A DNA stretch of 64,000 nucleotides from Burkholderiales bacterium 67-32 (GCA_001898625.1 MKUP01000013.1:62001-126000); one strand, 5' to 3'; shown: positions 7,474 through 16,296, counted from the first letter of the stretch. Made by a program: numbers and translations. The notes: a model not told the origin generated them from the letters alone.

Positions 7474-9071
7474 GCTTGTATCGCCGCGAGTTCGCCCAGG
7501 CACGTGGCCGGCGCCTGCCGCGCCAGTTGCAGGCAGGAACGCAGCAGCAGGTTGGCCGCGGCCTGGCGCCGATAGGCCGCGCTGGCGCGCAGATCGTCCA
7601 GGGGATCGAATTCATCGTGCATGGCCTGCCAGGCCGCCCGCATGCCGGAACTGTCGCGCAGTGCCACCACAGGCAGGTCCACGAGCAGGCCCAGCAGCAC
7701 CTGCTCGGTCCGCACGGCGCGGCTGGACACCGCGGCCATGCCGCCCACCCCCACGCCGGCGGCCACGATACGGCCCTCTTCCACGCGCAGCGCGGTGGCC
7801 AGGGCCACCGCGCTGATGTCCTGCTCGACCCGCTTGGACAGCTTCCAGGCATGGACCTCGACATCGGCGCCGAGCAGCGGTACACGCACCGCGCGGATGA
7901 ATTCGCCCGGACGCAGGTCGTTCTTCTGGTAGCCGTGATAGAAATCGGTCAGCGGCAGGATCCGCTCCCGGCCCTGCCGGTGCAACACCACCGAACCGCC
8001 CAGCGCGATCAGCAGCGGCGCGGTGTCGCCGATGGGCGAACCGTTCGCGACGTTGCCGACCAGCGTGGCGCTGTTGCGCACCGGCACCGAGGCGAACCTA
8101 TCGAAATAATCGCCACAGGCGGCAAAGTGCGGCGCCAGCGCCCGCCACGCGTCCTCGACGGTGACAGCCGCGCCGATCTCCAGGCACGGAACCTCGCCAT
8201 CCCAACGCGTCGATGCCAGCGCGTCCCGGTCGATGCGATCGATCGCCGCCAGGTCGGACACGCCGCCTATCCACAGCACATCGCCCAGCGCGCGATGCTG
8301 TTTGGTAACCCACAGGCCGACGTCGGTCGCGCCGGCCACGATGCGGCTGTCCGGATAAGCCGCGCGCAGCGCCGCCAATTGCGCCAGCGTGCGGGGCGCC
8401 AGGAAGCGCCCGCGCGCATGGCCATCGAAACCCTCGGCCGCTTCCCCCGGCATCCAGGCCTGCGGCCCGGGTGCCACCTGCGCCAGGCGCTCGCGCATCC
8501 CGTCGGCCGTCTCGCCCTGCCAGTCCGGCGTGCACATGGCCTGCGCGGCATCCAGGATGGGGCGATACCCCGTGCACCGGCACAGGTTGCCGGACAACGC
8601 CCGCACTGCCTCCCCCCGGCTTATCGCCGCGTCATCCGCCAACCGCCGGCCCTCGTACAGGGCGTACAGCGACATCACGATGCCCGGCGTGCAGAATCCG
8701 CATTGCGAACCATGATGCGCCACCATGGCCTCCTGCACGGGATGCAGGGCCTCGGGCTCGCCGATGTCGCCGGCGGTCGCCAGCAGCTTGCCGTCCAGCG
8801 CCGCCACCGGCTGGATGCAAGCGTTGATGGCGCGCACACGAAGATTGCCGGCGTCGTCCAGGTCGGTTACCGCCACGGTACAGGCGCCGCAGTCGCCTTC
8901 GGCGCAGCCTTCCTTGGCCGCATGGCAGCCGGCCTCTTCCCGCAGCCATTCCAGCACCGTAAGGGCGGGCGGCAAGCTGCCCAGCTCGACCAGCTTGGGG
9001 CCATGCCAGAAGCGCACGGGGCGAACCCGCAGCCCGGGCGGCGTATCGGGGGAGGAAGGATCGGAAGCCAT
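7470..9071 (-). CDS. xdhA: XdhA, xanthine dehydrogenase iron-sulfur/FAD subunit
   Basis: A 533-residue small subunit that passes electrons from the molybdenum site to NAD. The plant-type [2Fe-2S] domain has EGCAEGDCGACTVAV with ligands C56, C61, C64 and C85. The all-helical second [2Fe-2S] domain has QCGFCTPG (C124, C127) and NLCRCTGYRPI (C164, C166). The FAD-binding part begins near residue 230 with FLAPRTLAQLAALRAAYPD and includes VPVRNSATLVGNVANGSPIGD. It is the first gene of xdhABC and diverges from a LysR gene across a region with stacked inverted repeats. Length is slightly above typical because of an N-terminal extension of about 12 residues. Confidence 0.95.
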   Translation of the reverse strand: MASDPSSPDTPPGLRVRPVRFWHGPKLVELGSLPPALTVLEWLREEAGCHAAKEGCAEGDCGACTVAVTDLDDAGNLRVRAINACIQPVAALDGKLLATAGDIGEPEALHPVQEAMVAHHGSQCGFCTPGIVMSLYALYEGRRLADDAAISRGEAVRALSGNLCRCTGYRPILDAAQAMCTPDWQGETADGMRERLAQVAPGPQAWMPGEAAEGFDGHARGRFLAPRTLAQLAALRAAYPDSRIVAGATDVGLWVTKQHRALGDVLWIGGVSDLAAIDRIDRDALASTRWDGEVPCLEIGAAVTVEDAWRALAPHFAACGDYFDRFASVPVRNSATLVGNVANGSPIGDTAPLLIALGGSVVLHRQGRERILPLTDFYHGYQKNDLRPGEFIRAVRVPLLGADVEVHAWKLSKRVEQDISAVALATALRVEEGRIVAAGVGVGGMAAVSSRAVRTEQVLLGLLVDLPVVALRDSSGMRAAWQAMHDEFDPLDDLRASAAYRRQAAANLLLRSCLQLARQAPATCLGELAAIQA

Positions 9072-9157
9072 GTCGCTCTGCCAGGAGTACGCCCGCCGCG
9101 TCCGTCACCGGACGCCAGGGACCATATCCGAAACATACGCGTCCTGGCGGGGGTTGT

Positions 9158-9200
9158 CATCTTCATCAGAAGATGAGCATTATTCATTTTCATGAATGAT
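9158..9200. promoter_or_regulatory. Stacked inverted repeats between xdhA and LysR gene
   Basis: Two adjacent hairpin-type dyads sit in the divergent gap. CATCTTC (9158-9164) and GAAGATG (9169-9175) are exact reverse complements with a 4-base loop. ATTATTCAT (9179-9187) and ATGAATGAT (9192-9200) match with one exception, again with a 4-base centre. The region is notably AT-rich for this genome. The layout fits a LysR regulator binding one site tightly and a second site near the xdh promoter, though the binding protein is inferred from position only. Confidence 0.55.
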
Positions 9201-9215
9201 TATCCGGAGACCGCC

Positions 9216-10202
9216 ATGCCCCCCTCCCCGCCCGCCGCGGCCCAGGGCAGCCCCGACCTGTCCCGCCTGAGCCTGACCGATATCCAGGCCTTCGTCACGC
9301 TGCTGGATACGCTGCACGTCTCGCGCGCCGCGATACGGCTGGGCATGGGCCAGCCCCAGCTGTCTGGCCGGTTGGCCCGGCTGCGCCGCCTGACCGGCGA
9401 CCTGCTTTTCGTACGCGGGCCGGGCGGCGTCGTCCCCACCGCCACGGCCCTGTCGCTGGAAACGCCGGCGCGGGAAATGCTGGCGCAGGCCGAGCACTTC
9501 CTGGCACCACCGGACGAGTTCGATCCGCGCAAGGCGCGCGGCACCCTGCACCTGGCCGCGCCGGACTATCTCGACCCCATGCTGTTGCCGCGCCTGGCTG
9601 GCCGGCTGCGTACGGCCGCGCCCGCTCTGGCGCTGAGCGTGCACCCGCTGACGGACGACCTGGACTACGCGCAGAAGCTGGGCGACGGCCGCCTGGACCT
9701 GGTCATCGCCAACTGGCCCGATCCGCCGGCGCAGTTGCATCGGCTGCCGCTGATGGAGGACGAACTGGTGGTGATGATGGGCAGCCACCATCCCCTGGCG
9801 CGCCGCAGCCTGACCGCGCAGGCTTATCTGCAGGCGCGCCACGCCGCGCCCACGGCGATGCGGCCCGGCCTGCGCAGCACGGTCGACGCCATGCTCGCGC
9901 GGCTGGGACACACGCGCCACATCGCGCTCGAATGCCCCGTATTCAGCCTGATTCCCTATGTGCTGACGCAGACCGACCTGCTGCTGACCACCGGCAGGCG
10001 TTTCACCGATTTCTTCGCCAGCTCGCTGCCGGTCTCGGTGATGCCGCTCCCCATTGCGCTGCCGTCATTGCAGTACTACCTGCTATGGCACCCGCGCGCG
10101 CGGCGCGACGGACCCGTGCGCTGGCTGCGCGAACAGATCGCCGCCAGCGTGCGCGCGCCGGCCGTCAGCTCCCCCGATACGTACTCCAGCTCCAGGGGCT
10201 GA
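9216..10202 (+). CDS. LysR-family regulator, probable xdh/purine regulator
   Basis: A 328-residue LysR regulator. The helix-turn-helix is LTDIQAFVTLLDTLHVSRAA followed by LGMGQPQLSGRLARLRR. The effector domain starts near residue 90 and the ligand-binding part contains GTLHLAAPDYLDPMLLPRLA. I prefer ATG 9216 because GGAG sits six bases upstream. The ATG at 9192 lies inside an inverted repeat and lacks a ribosome site. It is divergent from xdhABC and its last 38 bases overlap the end of the convergent hydroxyisourate hydrolase gene. Its position makes it the likely controller of the purine genes on both sides. Confidence 0.88.
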   Translation: MPPSPPAAAQGSPDLSRLSLTDIQAFVTLLDTLHVSRAAIRLGMGQPQLSGRLARLRRLTGDLLFVRGPGGVVPTATALSLETPAREMLAQAEHFLAPPDEFDPRKARGTLHLAAPDYLDPMLLPRLAGRLRTAAPALALSVHPLTDDLDYAQKLGDGRLDLVIANWPDPPAQLHRLPLMEDELVVMMGSHHPLARRSLTAQAYLQARHAAPTAMRPGLRSTVDAMLARLGHTRHIALECPVFSLIPYVLTQTDLLLTTGRRFTDFFASSLPVSVMPLPIALPSLQYYLLWHPRARRDGPVRWLREQIAASVRAPAVSSPDTYSSSRG

Positions 10203-10518
10203 CCAGCAGCGGCACGTGGTAGTGCTGGCCGGGCTGCGCGATGCCGAAGTCGAGCGCGACGCGATCGACGAAGCGCGGTTCGGGCAGCGCCAGCCCGCGC
10301 GCGGCGAAATAGTCGCCGGCCTCGAACACCAGGCGATAGGCGGCGGCGACGAGCTCGTCGCCTTCGAGCAGCGCCCCGTCCACGCGTCCATCGGCATTGG
10401 TGGATAGTTGCCGCAGCAGGACCGCCTGGCCGTCATCCATGCGGAACAGTTCTATCCTCAGGCCCGCGGCCGGACAGCCATGGGCGGTATCGAGAACGTG
10501 GGTGGTCAGCTTTCCCAT
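10165..10518 (-). CDS. uraH: 5-hydroxyisourate hydrolase (transthyretin-related)
   Basis: A 117-residue transthyretin-related enzyme that hydrolyses 5-hydroxyisourate to OHCU after urate oxidation. The family signatures are all present: the start MGKLTTHVLDTAHGCPA, the central LSTNADGRVDGALL, and the C-terminal HYHVPLLVSPWSWSTYRGS with the invariant YRGS end that closes the active site. There is no signal peptide, so the enzyme is cytoplasmic. ATG 10518 has AAGGA upstream. It diverges from puuE over a 170-base gap and runs into the convergent LysR gene with a 38-base coding overlap. Confidence 0.95.
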   Translation of the reverse strand: MGKLTTHVLDTAHGCPAAGLRIELFRMDDGQAVLLRQLSTNADGRVDGALLEGDELVAAAYRLVFEAGDYFAARGLALPEPRFVDRVALDFGIAQPGQHYHVPLLVSPWSWSTYRGS

Positions 10519-10561
10519 GGGGATCCTTTGATGGAACGCGATGGCGCGGCGCGCGCCGTCC

Positions 10562-10600
10562 GGCGCGAGGACAAAAGTGTATATAGTTTCGCTAGCGGCC
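10562..10600. promoter_or_regulatory. AT-rich patch in the uraH/puuE divergent gap
   Basis: The 170-base divergent gap between the hydroxyisourate hydrolase and allantoinase genes is GC-rich except around ACAAAAGTGTATATAGTTTC. That patch contains TATATA and could hold back-to-back promoters or a regulator site. No clear -35 was found and no long dyad is visible. I record it as the only candidate control element in the gap. Confidence 0.3.
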
Positions 10601-10688
10601 ACATCCCCGGCCGCGGCCCATCCGCCCGGCATGGGAGAATGGCCATGCGTGTCCGTTCCGTTTCCACTCCTGACTCGTTGCCCGCGCC

Positions 10689-11630
10689 ATGACAGCATAT
10701 CCCCGCGACATGATCGGCTACGGCCGCCATCTTCCCGACGCACGCTGGCCCAACCGCGCCCGCGTGGCCGTGCAGTTCGTCCTGAACTACGAGGAAGGCG
10801 CCGAGAACCACGTCCTGCACGGCGATCCCGCCTCCGAGCAGTTCCTGTCCGAGATCGTGGGCGCGGCCGCCTACCCGGCGCGGCACATGAGCATGGACTC
10901 CATCTACGAATACGGCTCGCGCGCGGGCGTCTGGCGCATCCTGAACGAGTTCGAGCGGCGGCACCTGCCGCTCACGGTGTTCGGCTGCGGAATGGCGCTC
11001 GAGCGCAACCTGGAAGCCACGGCGGCTTTCCTGGAGCATGGCCACGAGATCGCCTGCCATGGCTGGCGCTGGATCCACTACCAGAACCTGGACGAGGCCA
11101 CCGAGCGCGAGCACATGCATCGCGGCACGGAAATCCTGCGCCGGCTGACCGACGGCGCCTGGCCCCTGGGCTGGTACACGGGACGCGACAGCCCCAACAC
11201 GCGCCGCCTGCTGGTCGAACAGGGCGACTACCTGTACGACAGCGACTACTACGGCGACGACCTGCCGTTCTGGACCGAAGTCGAGACCTCCTCCGGCGCC
11301 CGCAAGCCCCACCTGATCGTCCCCTACACGCTGGACGCCAACGACATGCGCTTCGCCACGCCGCAGGGGTTCAACACCGCCGACCATTTCTTCCACTACC
11401 TGCGCGACACCTTCGACGTGCTGTACACGGAAGGCGCCGACAAGCCACGCATGATGTCGGTGGGCATGCATTGCCGGCTGCTGGGCCGGCCCGGCCGCTT
11501 CACGGCCCTGCAGCGCTTCCTGGACCACGTCGAGAAACACCAGGACGTCTGGGTGTGCCGCCGCGTCGACATCGCCCGCCACTGGAAGCAAGAACATCCG
11601 TACACGCCGGCCGCCGGCTCCGCCTCCTGA
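10689..11630 (+). CDS. puuE: Allantoinase, PuuE (polysaccharide-deacetylase fold)
   Basis: A 313-residue protein of the PuuE branch of the carbohydrate esterase 4 / polysaccharide deacetylase superfamily, which opens the allantoin ring to allantoate without a metal. Typical segments are YPRDMIGYGRHLPDARWPN at the start, VQFVLNYEEGAEN, YEYGSRAGVWRI, CHGWRWIHYQ, and GWYTGRDSPNTRRLL. Length agrees with described PuuE proteins. It starts the rightward purine operon and is eight bases upstream of the fused decarboxylase-amidohydrolase. This is a different protein family from classical AllB allantoinase. Confidence 0.95.
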   Translation: MTAYPRDMIGYGRHLPDARWPNRARVAVQFVLNYEEGAENHVLHGDPASEQFLSEIVGAAAYPARHMSMDSIYEYGSRAGVWRILNEFERRHLPLTVFGCGMALERNLEATAAFLEHGHEIACHGWRWIHYQNLDEATEREHMHRGTEILRRLTDGAWPLGWYTGRDSPNTRRLLVEQGDYLYDSDYYGDDLPFWTEVETSSGARKPHLIVPYTLDANDMRFATPQGFNTADHFFHYLRDTFDVLYTEGADKPRMMSVGMHCRLLGRPGRFTALQRFLDHVEKHQDVWVCRRVDIARHWKQEHPYTPAAGSAS

Positions 11631-11638
11631 TCCCCGCC

Positions 11639-13411
11639 ATGACCTCCTCGCTCACGCTCGACGTCCTGAATACCGCCGATCCCGTCCGCTTCGTCCAGTT
11701 CCTGGACGGGCTGTACGAACACAGCCCCTGGGTGCTGGAACGGACCGTTGCCCAGCGCCCCTTCGCCTCGGCCGCCGCGCTCAAGTACGCGCTGGCGCAG
11801 ACCGTGCGGCGGGCCAGCCGGGACGAGCAACTGGCGCTGATCCGCGTCCACCCCGAGCTGGCGGGCCGCGCCGCCGTGGCGGGCCAGCTGACCGAGGACT
11901 CGGCCGGCGAACAGGCGCGCGCCGGACTCACCCAGTGCTCGCCCGAGGAATTCGAGCTGCTGCAACAACTGAACGCGGCCTACAACAGCCGCTTCGGCTT
12001 TCCCTTCATCATCGCGGTGCGCGGCCCCACCGGCGCCGGCCTGAGCCGCTACGACATCATCGCCGCCCTGGAGCGCCGGCTGCGCCACGCGCCCGACCAG
12101 GAGTTCGCCGAAGCCTTGCGGCAGATCGACCGGATCGCCGAGATCCGCCTGGCGGACCGGCTGTCGCTGGCGCGGCCCTATGGCGACACCGTCATGGGCT
12201 GGGCCGAGACGCTGGCCGGCTATTCCGACTCGCCCGACCACCTGACCTGCACCTACCTGTCCGCCGCCCACCGCGCGGTGGCCGCCCGCATCCAGGCCTG
12301 GATGCTGGAGGCCGGATTCGACTCGGTCTACCAGGACGCGGCCGGCAACATCGTGGCCCGCTACCGGGCCGCGCCCACGGTGGCCCAGCCGCCGCTGGTA
12401 GCCACCGGCAGCCACTACGACACGGTCCGCAACGGCGGCAAGTACGACGGCCGCCTGGGAGTCCTGCTGCCCATCGCCGTGGTGGCCGACCTGAAGCGGC
12501 GCAACCGCCGCCTGCCGTTCGACCTGGACGTGGTGGCCTTCGCCGAAGAGGAAGGCGTACGCTACGGCAGCACCTTCCTGGGCTCGTCGGCCTACATCGG
12601 CCGTTTCGATCCCAGCGTGCTGGACGCCCTGGATGCGTCCGACATCAGCATGCGCGAGGCCATGCAGCTCGCGGGGCTCGACCCGGAACAACTGGGCAAG
12701 GCGGCCGCCGAGGCGGCACGCCTGCGGCACTACTTCGAGATCCACATCGAACAGGGTCCGGTGCTGCTGGAACGCAACCTGCCCGTGGGCGTGGTCACCT
12801 CGATCGCCGGCAGCGTGCGGCGGCTCATGACCCTGGGCGGCGTGGCCAGCCATGCCGGCACCACCCCCATGGACATGCGCCGCGACGCCGCCTGTGCCGC
12901 GGCCGAGATCGTGCTGGCGGTGGAGCGGCGCTGCGCCCGGGTGCCGTCGCTGGTCGGCACGGTGGGGATACTGAACGTGCCCCACGGATCGGTGAACGTC
13001 ATTCCCGGCGCCTGCACCCTGTCGCTGGACCTGCGCGCCGCCGACAACACCGTGCGCGACGCGGCCCTGGCCGACATCGAACGCGAGGTCTCGGCCATCT
13101 GCTCGCGGCGCGGCATCTCGGTCACGACCGAGGAACTGATGCGCGCCGCCGCCGCGCCCTGCGCCCGTGAACAGATGGCCCTGTGGTCCCGCGCCATCGC
13201 CGACCGCGGCCTGCCGGCCTTCGAGCTGCCGTCGGGCGCCGGCCACGACGCCATGAAGCTGGCCGAAGCCACGTCCATCACCATGCTGTTCACCCGCTGC
13301 GGCAATGGCGGCATCAGCCACAATCCGCTCGAGACCATGACCGCCGACGATGCCCAGTTGGCCGGCGAACTGATGCTGGACTTCCTGGAACAGATGGCGG
13401 CCGCCTCGTAG
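11639..13411 (+). CDS. OHCU decarboxylase fused to allantoate amidohydrolase
   Basis: A 590-residue bifunctional protein. Residues 1-165 form the UraD domain that decarboxylates OHCU to S-allantoin, with HPELAG (H71) and the conserved LNAAYNSRFGFPFIIAVRG. Residues 175-590 form an M20-family allantoate amidohydrolase (AllC) with metal-binding GSHYDTV (H259), GGKYDGRLGV (D270), FAEEEGVRYGSTFLGS, HIEQGPVLLE and the late SHNPLE. The product of the first domain is converted by PuuE, encoded just upstream, into the substrate of the second domain. Both halves look intact. ATG 11639 follows the puuE stop by eight bases. Confidence 0.93.
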   Translation: MTSSLTLDVLNTADPVRFVQFLDGLYEHSPWVLERTVAQRPFASAAALKYALAQTVRRASRDEQLALIRVHPELAGRAAVAGQLTEDSAGEQARAGLTQCSPEEFELLQQLNAAYNSRFGFPFIIAVRGPTGAGLSRYDIIAALERRLRHAPDQEFAEALRQIDRIAEIRLADRLSLARPYGDTVMGWAETLAGYSDSPDHLTCTYLSAAHRAVAARIQAWMLEAGFDSVYQDAAGNIVARYRAAPTVAQPPLVATGSHYDTVRNGGKYDGRLGVLLPIAVVADLKRRNRRLPFDLDVVAFAEEEGVRYGSTFLGSSAYIGRFDPSVLDALDASDISMREAMQLAGLDPEQLGKAAAEAARLRHYFEIHIEQGPVLLERNLPVGVVTSIAGSVRRLMTLGGVASHAGTTPMDMRRDAACAAAEIVLAVERRCARVPSLVGTVGILNVPHGSVNVIPGACTLSLDLRAADNTVRDAALADIEREVSAICSRRGISVTTEELMRAAAAPCAREQMALWSRAIADRGLPAFELPSGAGHDAMKLAEATSITMLFTRCGNGGISHNPLETMTADDAQLAGELMLDFLEQMAAAS

Positions 13412-13426
13412 CGGGACGCGCCGCCC

Positions 13427-14209
13427 TCAGCCGCTGACCTGCCGCGCCAGCACCGGCGCGCCGTCGACGAACACCATCAGCTCACCCGGCTCGAAGCGGC
13501 GCCAGACCTCGTTGGTGGTCAGGGGCTCGGTCACGATGACCGCGATGCGGTCGTCGGGCGTGGTCACCTGGGCGAAGTCCACGCTGACCTCCTCGTCCGA
13601 CAGGCTGGCGGTGGCGAAGGGGTGCTGGCGCACCAGGTAGTGCAGGCGCGTGGAGCAATGGACGTACAGGGCTTCGCCGTCCGACAGCATGAAATTGAAG
13701 GTGCCGTGCGCGGCGATCCCCGCGCTCAGTTCGCCCAGCGCGTCGGCCAGGGCCTCGACGCCCGGATGGCAGGCGAAGCGCGCCCGCAGGCATTGCAGCA
13801 TCCAGCAGAAGGCCCGCTCGCTGTCCGTGTCGCCCACCGGCCGGTAGGGGCCGTCCAGCTCCGGCAGATAGTTCACCAGGTCGCCGTTGTGCGCGAACAC
13901 CCAATATCGCCCCCACAGTTCGCGCACGAACGGATGGCAGTTCTCCAGCGCCACGCGCCCCACGGTAGCCTTGCGGATGTGCGCGATCACGTTCCGCGAC
14001 TTGATCGGATAGTGCCGGATCAGGTCCGCCACCGGCGACAGCAGGGCCGGCTCGTGGTCCACGAAGTGGCGCACTCCCGCTCCCTCGAAGAAGGCGATGC
14101 CCCAGCCGTCCACGTGCTCGCCGGTGCGCCCCGCGCGGGTGGCGAAGCCGGTGAAGCTGAAGACGATGTCGGTCGGCGTGTTGCCGTTCATGCCTAGCAA
14201 TTGGCACAT
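13427..14209 (-). CDS. Class II glutamine amidotransferase (YafJ-like)
   Basis: A 260-residue protein with an N-terminal nucleophile glutamine amidotransferase domain and little else. It begins MCQLLGMNGNTPTDIVFSF with the catalytic Cys2, followed by VDGWGIAFFEG, VIAHIRKATVGRVALENCHP and VFAHNGDL, which are the standard class II motifs. Such stand-alone domains cleave glutamine to provide ammonia, but the physiological acceptor is not known. It is convergent with the fused ureide gene, with 15 bases between the stops. Its link to purine breakdown is suggested only by position. Confidence 0.9.
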   Translation of the reverse strand: MCQLLGMNGNTPTDIVFSFTGFATRAGRTGEHVDGWGIAFFEGAGVRHFVDHEPALLSPVADLIRHYPIKSRNVIAHIRKATVGRVALENCHPFVRELWGRYWVFAHNGDLVNYLPELDGPYRPVGDTDSERAFCWMLQCLRARFACHPGVEALADALGELSAGIAAHGTFNFMLSDGEALYVHCSTRLHYLVRQHPFATASLSDEEVSVDFAQVTTPDDRIAVIVTEPLTTNEVWRRFEPGELMVFVDGAPVLARQVSG

Positions 14210-14320
14210 GGGGAACCTTCGCGGTGCAAGAAAACAGGCATGGATCCTGCTTTTGATACGGGTTGAAACCGGAGCGCCCCAGACCGGTGAAACGCCGCAC
14301 CAATGCGGGTTTACCTAGCG

Positions 14321-14350
14321 TTGTTGGGGTGCAAAACCGGGATGTATTCT
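14321..14350 (+). promoter_or_regulatory. Candidate sigma-70 promoter for the ABC importer operon
   Basis: TTGTTG (14321-14326) and TATTCT (14345-14350) are separated by 18 bases and lie 55 bases before the binding-protein gene, in the only AT-richer part of the 196-base gap. The match is moderate. Confidence 0.35.
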
Positions 14351-14405
14351 CCCCACAAAACCCAGGACGGCACAACCGTCCCCACTCACCCGAGGAAACC
14401 CCAGC

Positions 14406-15467
14406 ATGAAGACGACATCTCGCACCCCGGATCGCCGTGCCGTGCTCGCCGGCCTGGCGCTGTCCCTGGCCGTGGTCTGGGCCGCTCCCGCCGCCCACGC
14501 CCAGGATACCAAGATACGCTTCCAGCTCGACTGGCGTTTCGAAGGGCCGAGCGCGATCTTCCTGGTGGCGGCCAAGAAAGGCTATTTCAAGCAGGAGAAG
14601 CTGGACGTGACCATCGACGCCGGCAGCGGCTCGGGCGCGGCGGTGAACCGGGTGGCCTCGGGTTCGTACGAGATGGGTTTTGCCGACCTGGCGGCGCTGA
14701 TGGAGTTCCAGGGCAACAACCCCAGCGCGCCCAACCAGCCCACCGGCGTCATGATGGTCTACAACAACACGCCGGCGGCGGTATTCTCGCTCAAGAAAAG
14801 CGGCATCAAGACCCCCAAGGACCTCGAAGGCAGGAAACTGGGCTCGCCCTCGTTCGACGGCGGCCGCCGCTCTTTCCCGATCTTCGCCCAGGCCAACAAG
14901 ATCGACGACGCCAAGGTCACCTGGGTCAGCATGGATCCGGCGCTGCGCGAGACCATGCTCGCGCGCGGCGACGTCGACGCGATCACCGGCTTCTACTTCA
15001 CGTCGCTCTTGAACCTGAACGCGCGCGGCGTCAAGGACCAGGACATCGCCATCATGTCCTACCCCGAATACGGCGTGAAACTGTATGGCAACGCCATCAT
15101 CGCCGACCGCAATTTCGCCAGGAACCATCCCGAGGCCGTCAAGGGCTTCCTGCGTGCGGTGGCCAAGGCCACGCGCGACGTGCTGGCCGATCCGGCCGCC
15201 TCGATCGCCACCGTAAAGGAACGGGACGGCATCATCGACGCACCGCTGGAGCTCAAGCGCCTGCGGCTGGCGATCCAGACCGCCATCGACACGCCCGATG
15301 CACGCGCCGACGGCTTCGGCGACATCGAGCCCGCCCGCATGGCGCTAATGGCCGCCCAGGTCACCCGCACCTACGGCACCAAGACCTCGGTCAATCCCGA
15401 GGCGGCGTTCGACCGTTCGTTCCTGCCGGAAAAATCGCTGACGGCTTCCGTGCTGCGCGGCAAGTGA
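14406..15467 (+). CDS. NitT/TauT-type ABC transporter substrate-binding protein
   Basis: A 353-residue periplasmic binding protein. The N-terminus MKTTSRTPDRRAVLAGLALS has a Tat-like twin arginine followed by a hydrophobic core and an AHA-Q cleavage site near residue 33. The mature protein starts with DTKIRFQLDWRFEGPSAIF and YFKQEKLDVTIDAGSGSGAA, typical of the NMT1/SsuA family. It is the first of three genes for a complete importer and lies one base before the ATPase gene. The family carries sulphonates, nitrate, pyrimidines or thiamine precursors. The neighbouring purine genes hint at a nitrogenous ligand, but the substrate is not readable from sequence. Confidence 0.92.
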   Translation: MKTTSRTPDRRAVLAGLALSLAVVWAAPAAHAQDTKIRFQLDWRFEGPSAIFLVAAKKGYFKQEKLDVTIDAGSGSGAAVNRVASGSYEMGFADLAALMEFQGNNPSAPNQPTGVMMVYNNTPAAVFSLKKSGIKTPKDLEGRKLGSPSFDGGRRSFPIFAQANKIDDAKVTWVSMDPALRETMLARGDVDAITGFYFTSLLNLNARGVKDQDIAIMSYPEYGVKLYGNAIIADRNFARNHPEAVKGFLRAVAKATRDVLADPAASIATVKERDGIIDAPLELKRLRLAIQTAIDTPDARADGFGDIEPARMALMAAQVTRTYGTKTSVNPEAAFDRSFLPEKSLTASVLRGK

Positions 15468-15468
15468 C

Positions 15469-16251
15469 ATGGCGGCCTTCGTCGATTTCCAGCGGGTCTC
15501 GCTGGCCTACAACGCTGCCCTGGAGCGGGCGGGCGACTACGCGGTCGAGGACATCAGCCTCTCCATAGACAAGGGTGAGTTCGTTGCCATCGTCGGCCCC
15601 TCGGGCTGCGGCAAGTCCACCTTCATGAAGCTGACCACCGGCCTGAAATCGCCCACCCGCGGCACCGTGACCGTGGGCGGCAACCAGGTCACCGGCCCCC
15701 TGAAGATCGTGGGCATGGCGTTCCAGGCCCCCAACCTGCTGCCCTGGCGCACCACGCTCGACAACATCCTGCTGCCGCTGGAGATCGTCGAACCCTACCG
15801 CTCCAGCTTCCGGGCCCGGCGCGCCGAATACACCGAACGCGCGCGGGCCCTGCTGGCGACCGTCGGGCTGGACGGCTACGAGCACAAGTTCCCGTGGGAG
15901 CTGTCGGGCGGCATGCAGCAGCGCGCATCGCTGTGCCGGGCGCTCATCCACGAACCCGAGATGCTGATGCTGGACGAACCCTTCGGCGCGCTGGACGCAT
16001 TCACGCGCGAGGAGCTGTGGTGCGTGCTGCGCGACCTCTGGAGCGCGCGCCGCTTCAACGTGGTGCTGGTCACCCACGACCTGCGCGAGGCCGTGTTCCT
16101 GGCCGATACGGTATACGTGATGAGCAAGCGCCCCGGCCGCATCCTGTCCCGCCGGGACATCGAACTGCCACGGCCCCGGCAACTCGAGACCACCTATGCC
16201 GACGACTTCAACGCCCTGGTGCTGGAACTGCGCGCCCAGATCGGACATTGA
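15469..16251 (+). CDS. ABC transporter ATP-binding protein (NitT/TauT type)
   Basis: A 260-residue cytoplasmic ATPase that drives the importer. Walker A is GPSGCGKST (residues 43-51), the signature is LSGGMQQRAS (from residue 145), Walker B is MLMLDEPFGALDAF (from residue 165), and the H-loop is VLVTHDLREAVFLAD. The Q-loop AFQAPNLLPWR is the form typical of nitrate/taurine-type importers. It follows the binding protein gene directly and precedes the permease by 45 bases. Confidence 0.95.
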   Translation: MAAFVDFQRVSLAYNAALERAGDYAVEDISLSIDKGEFVAIVGPSGCGKSTFMKLTTGLKSPTRGTVTVGGNQVTGPLKIVGMAFQAPNLLPWRTTLDNILLPLEIVEPYRSSFRARRAEYTERARALLATVGLDGYEHKFPWELSGGMQQRASLCRALIHEPEMLMLDEPFGALDAFTREELWCVLRDLWSARRFNVVLVTHDLREAVFLADTVYVMSKRPGRILSRRDIELPRPRQLETTYADDFNALVLELRAQIGH

Positions 16252-16296
16252 CCGGCGCCCCGCGCGCTTTCCAGCCTCCCCACGCCGACTCGCCCG

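Noticed and set aside
4310-7885. A single open frame of about 1190 codons on the minus strand running from inside xdhA through xdhB into xdhC
   Set aside because: Only the last 280 codons are conserved (XdhC). The rest is the out-of-frame shadow of xdhB in GC-rich DNA, and the xdhC start overlaps the xdhB stop.
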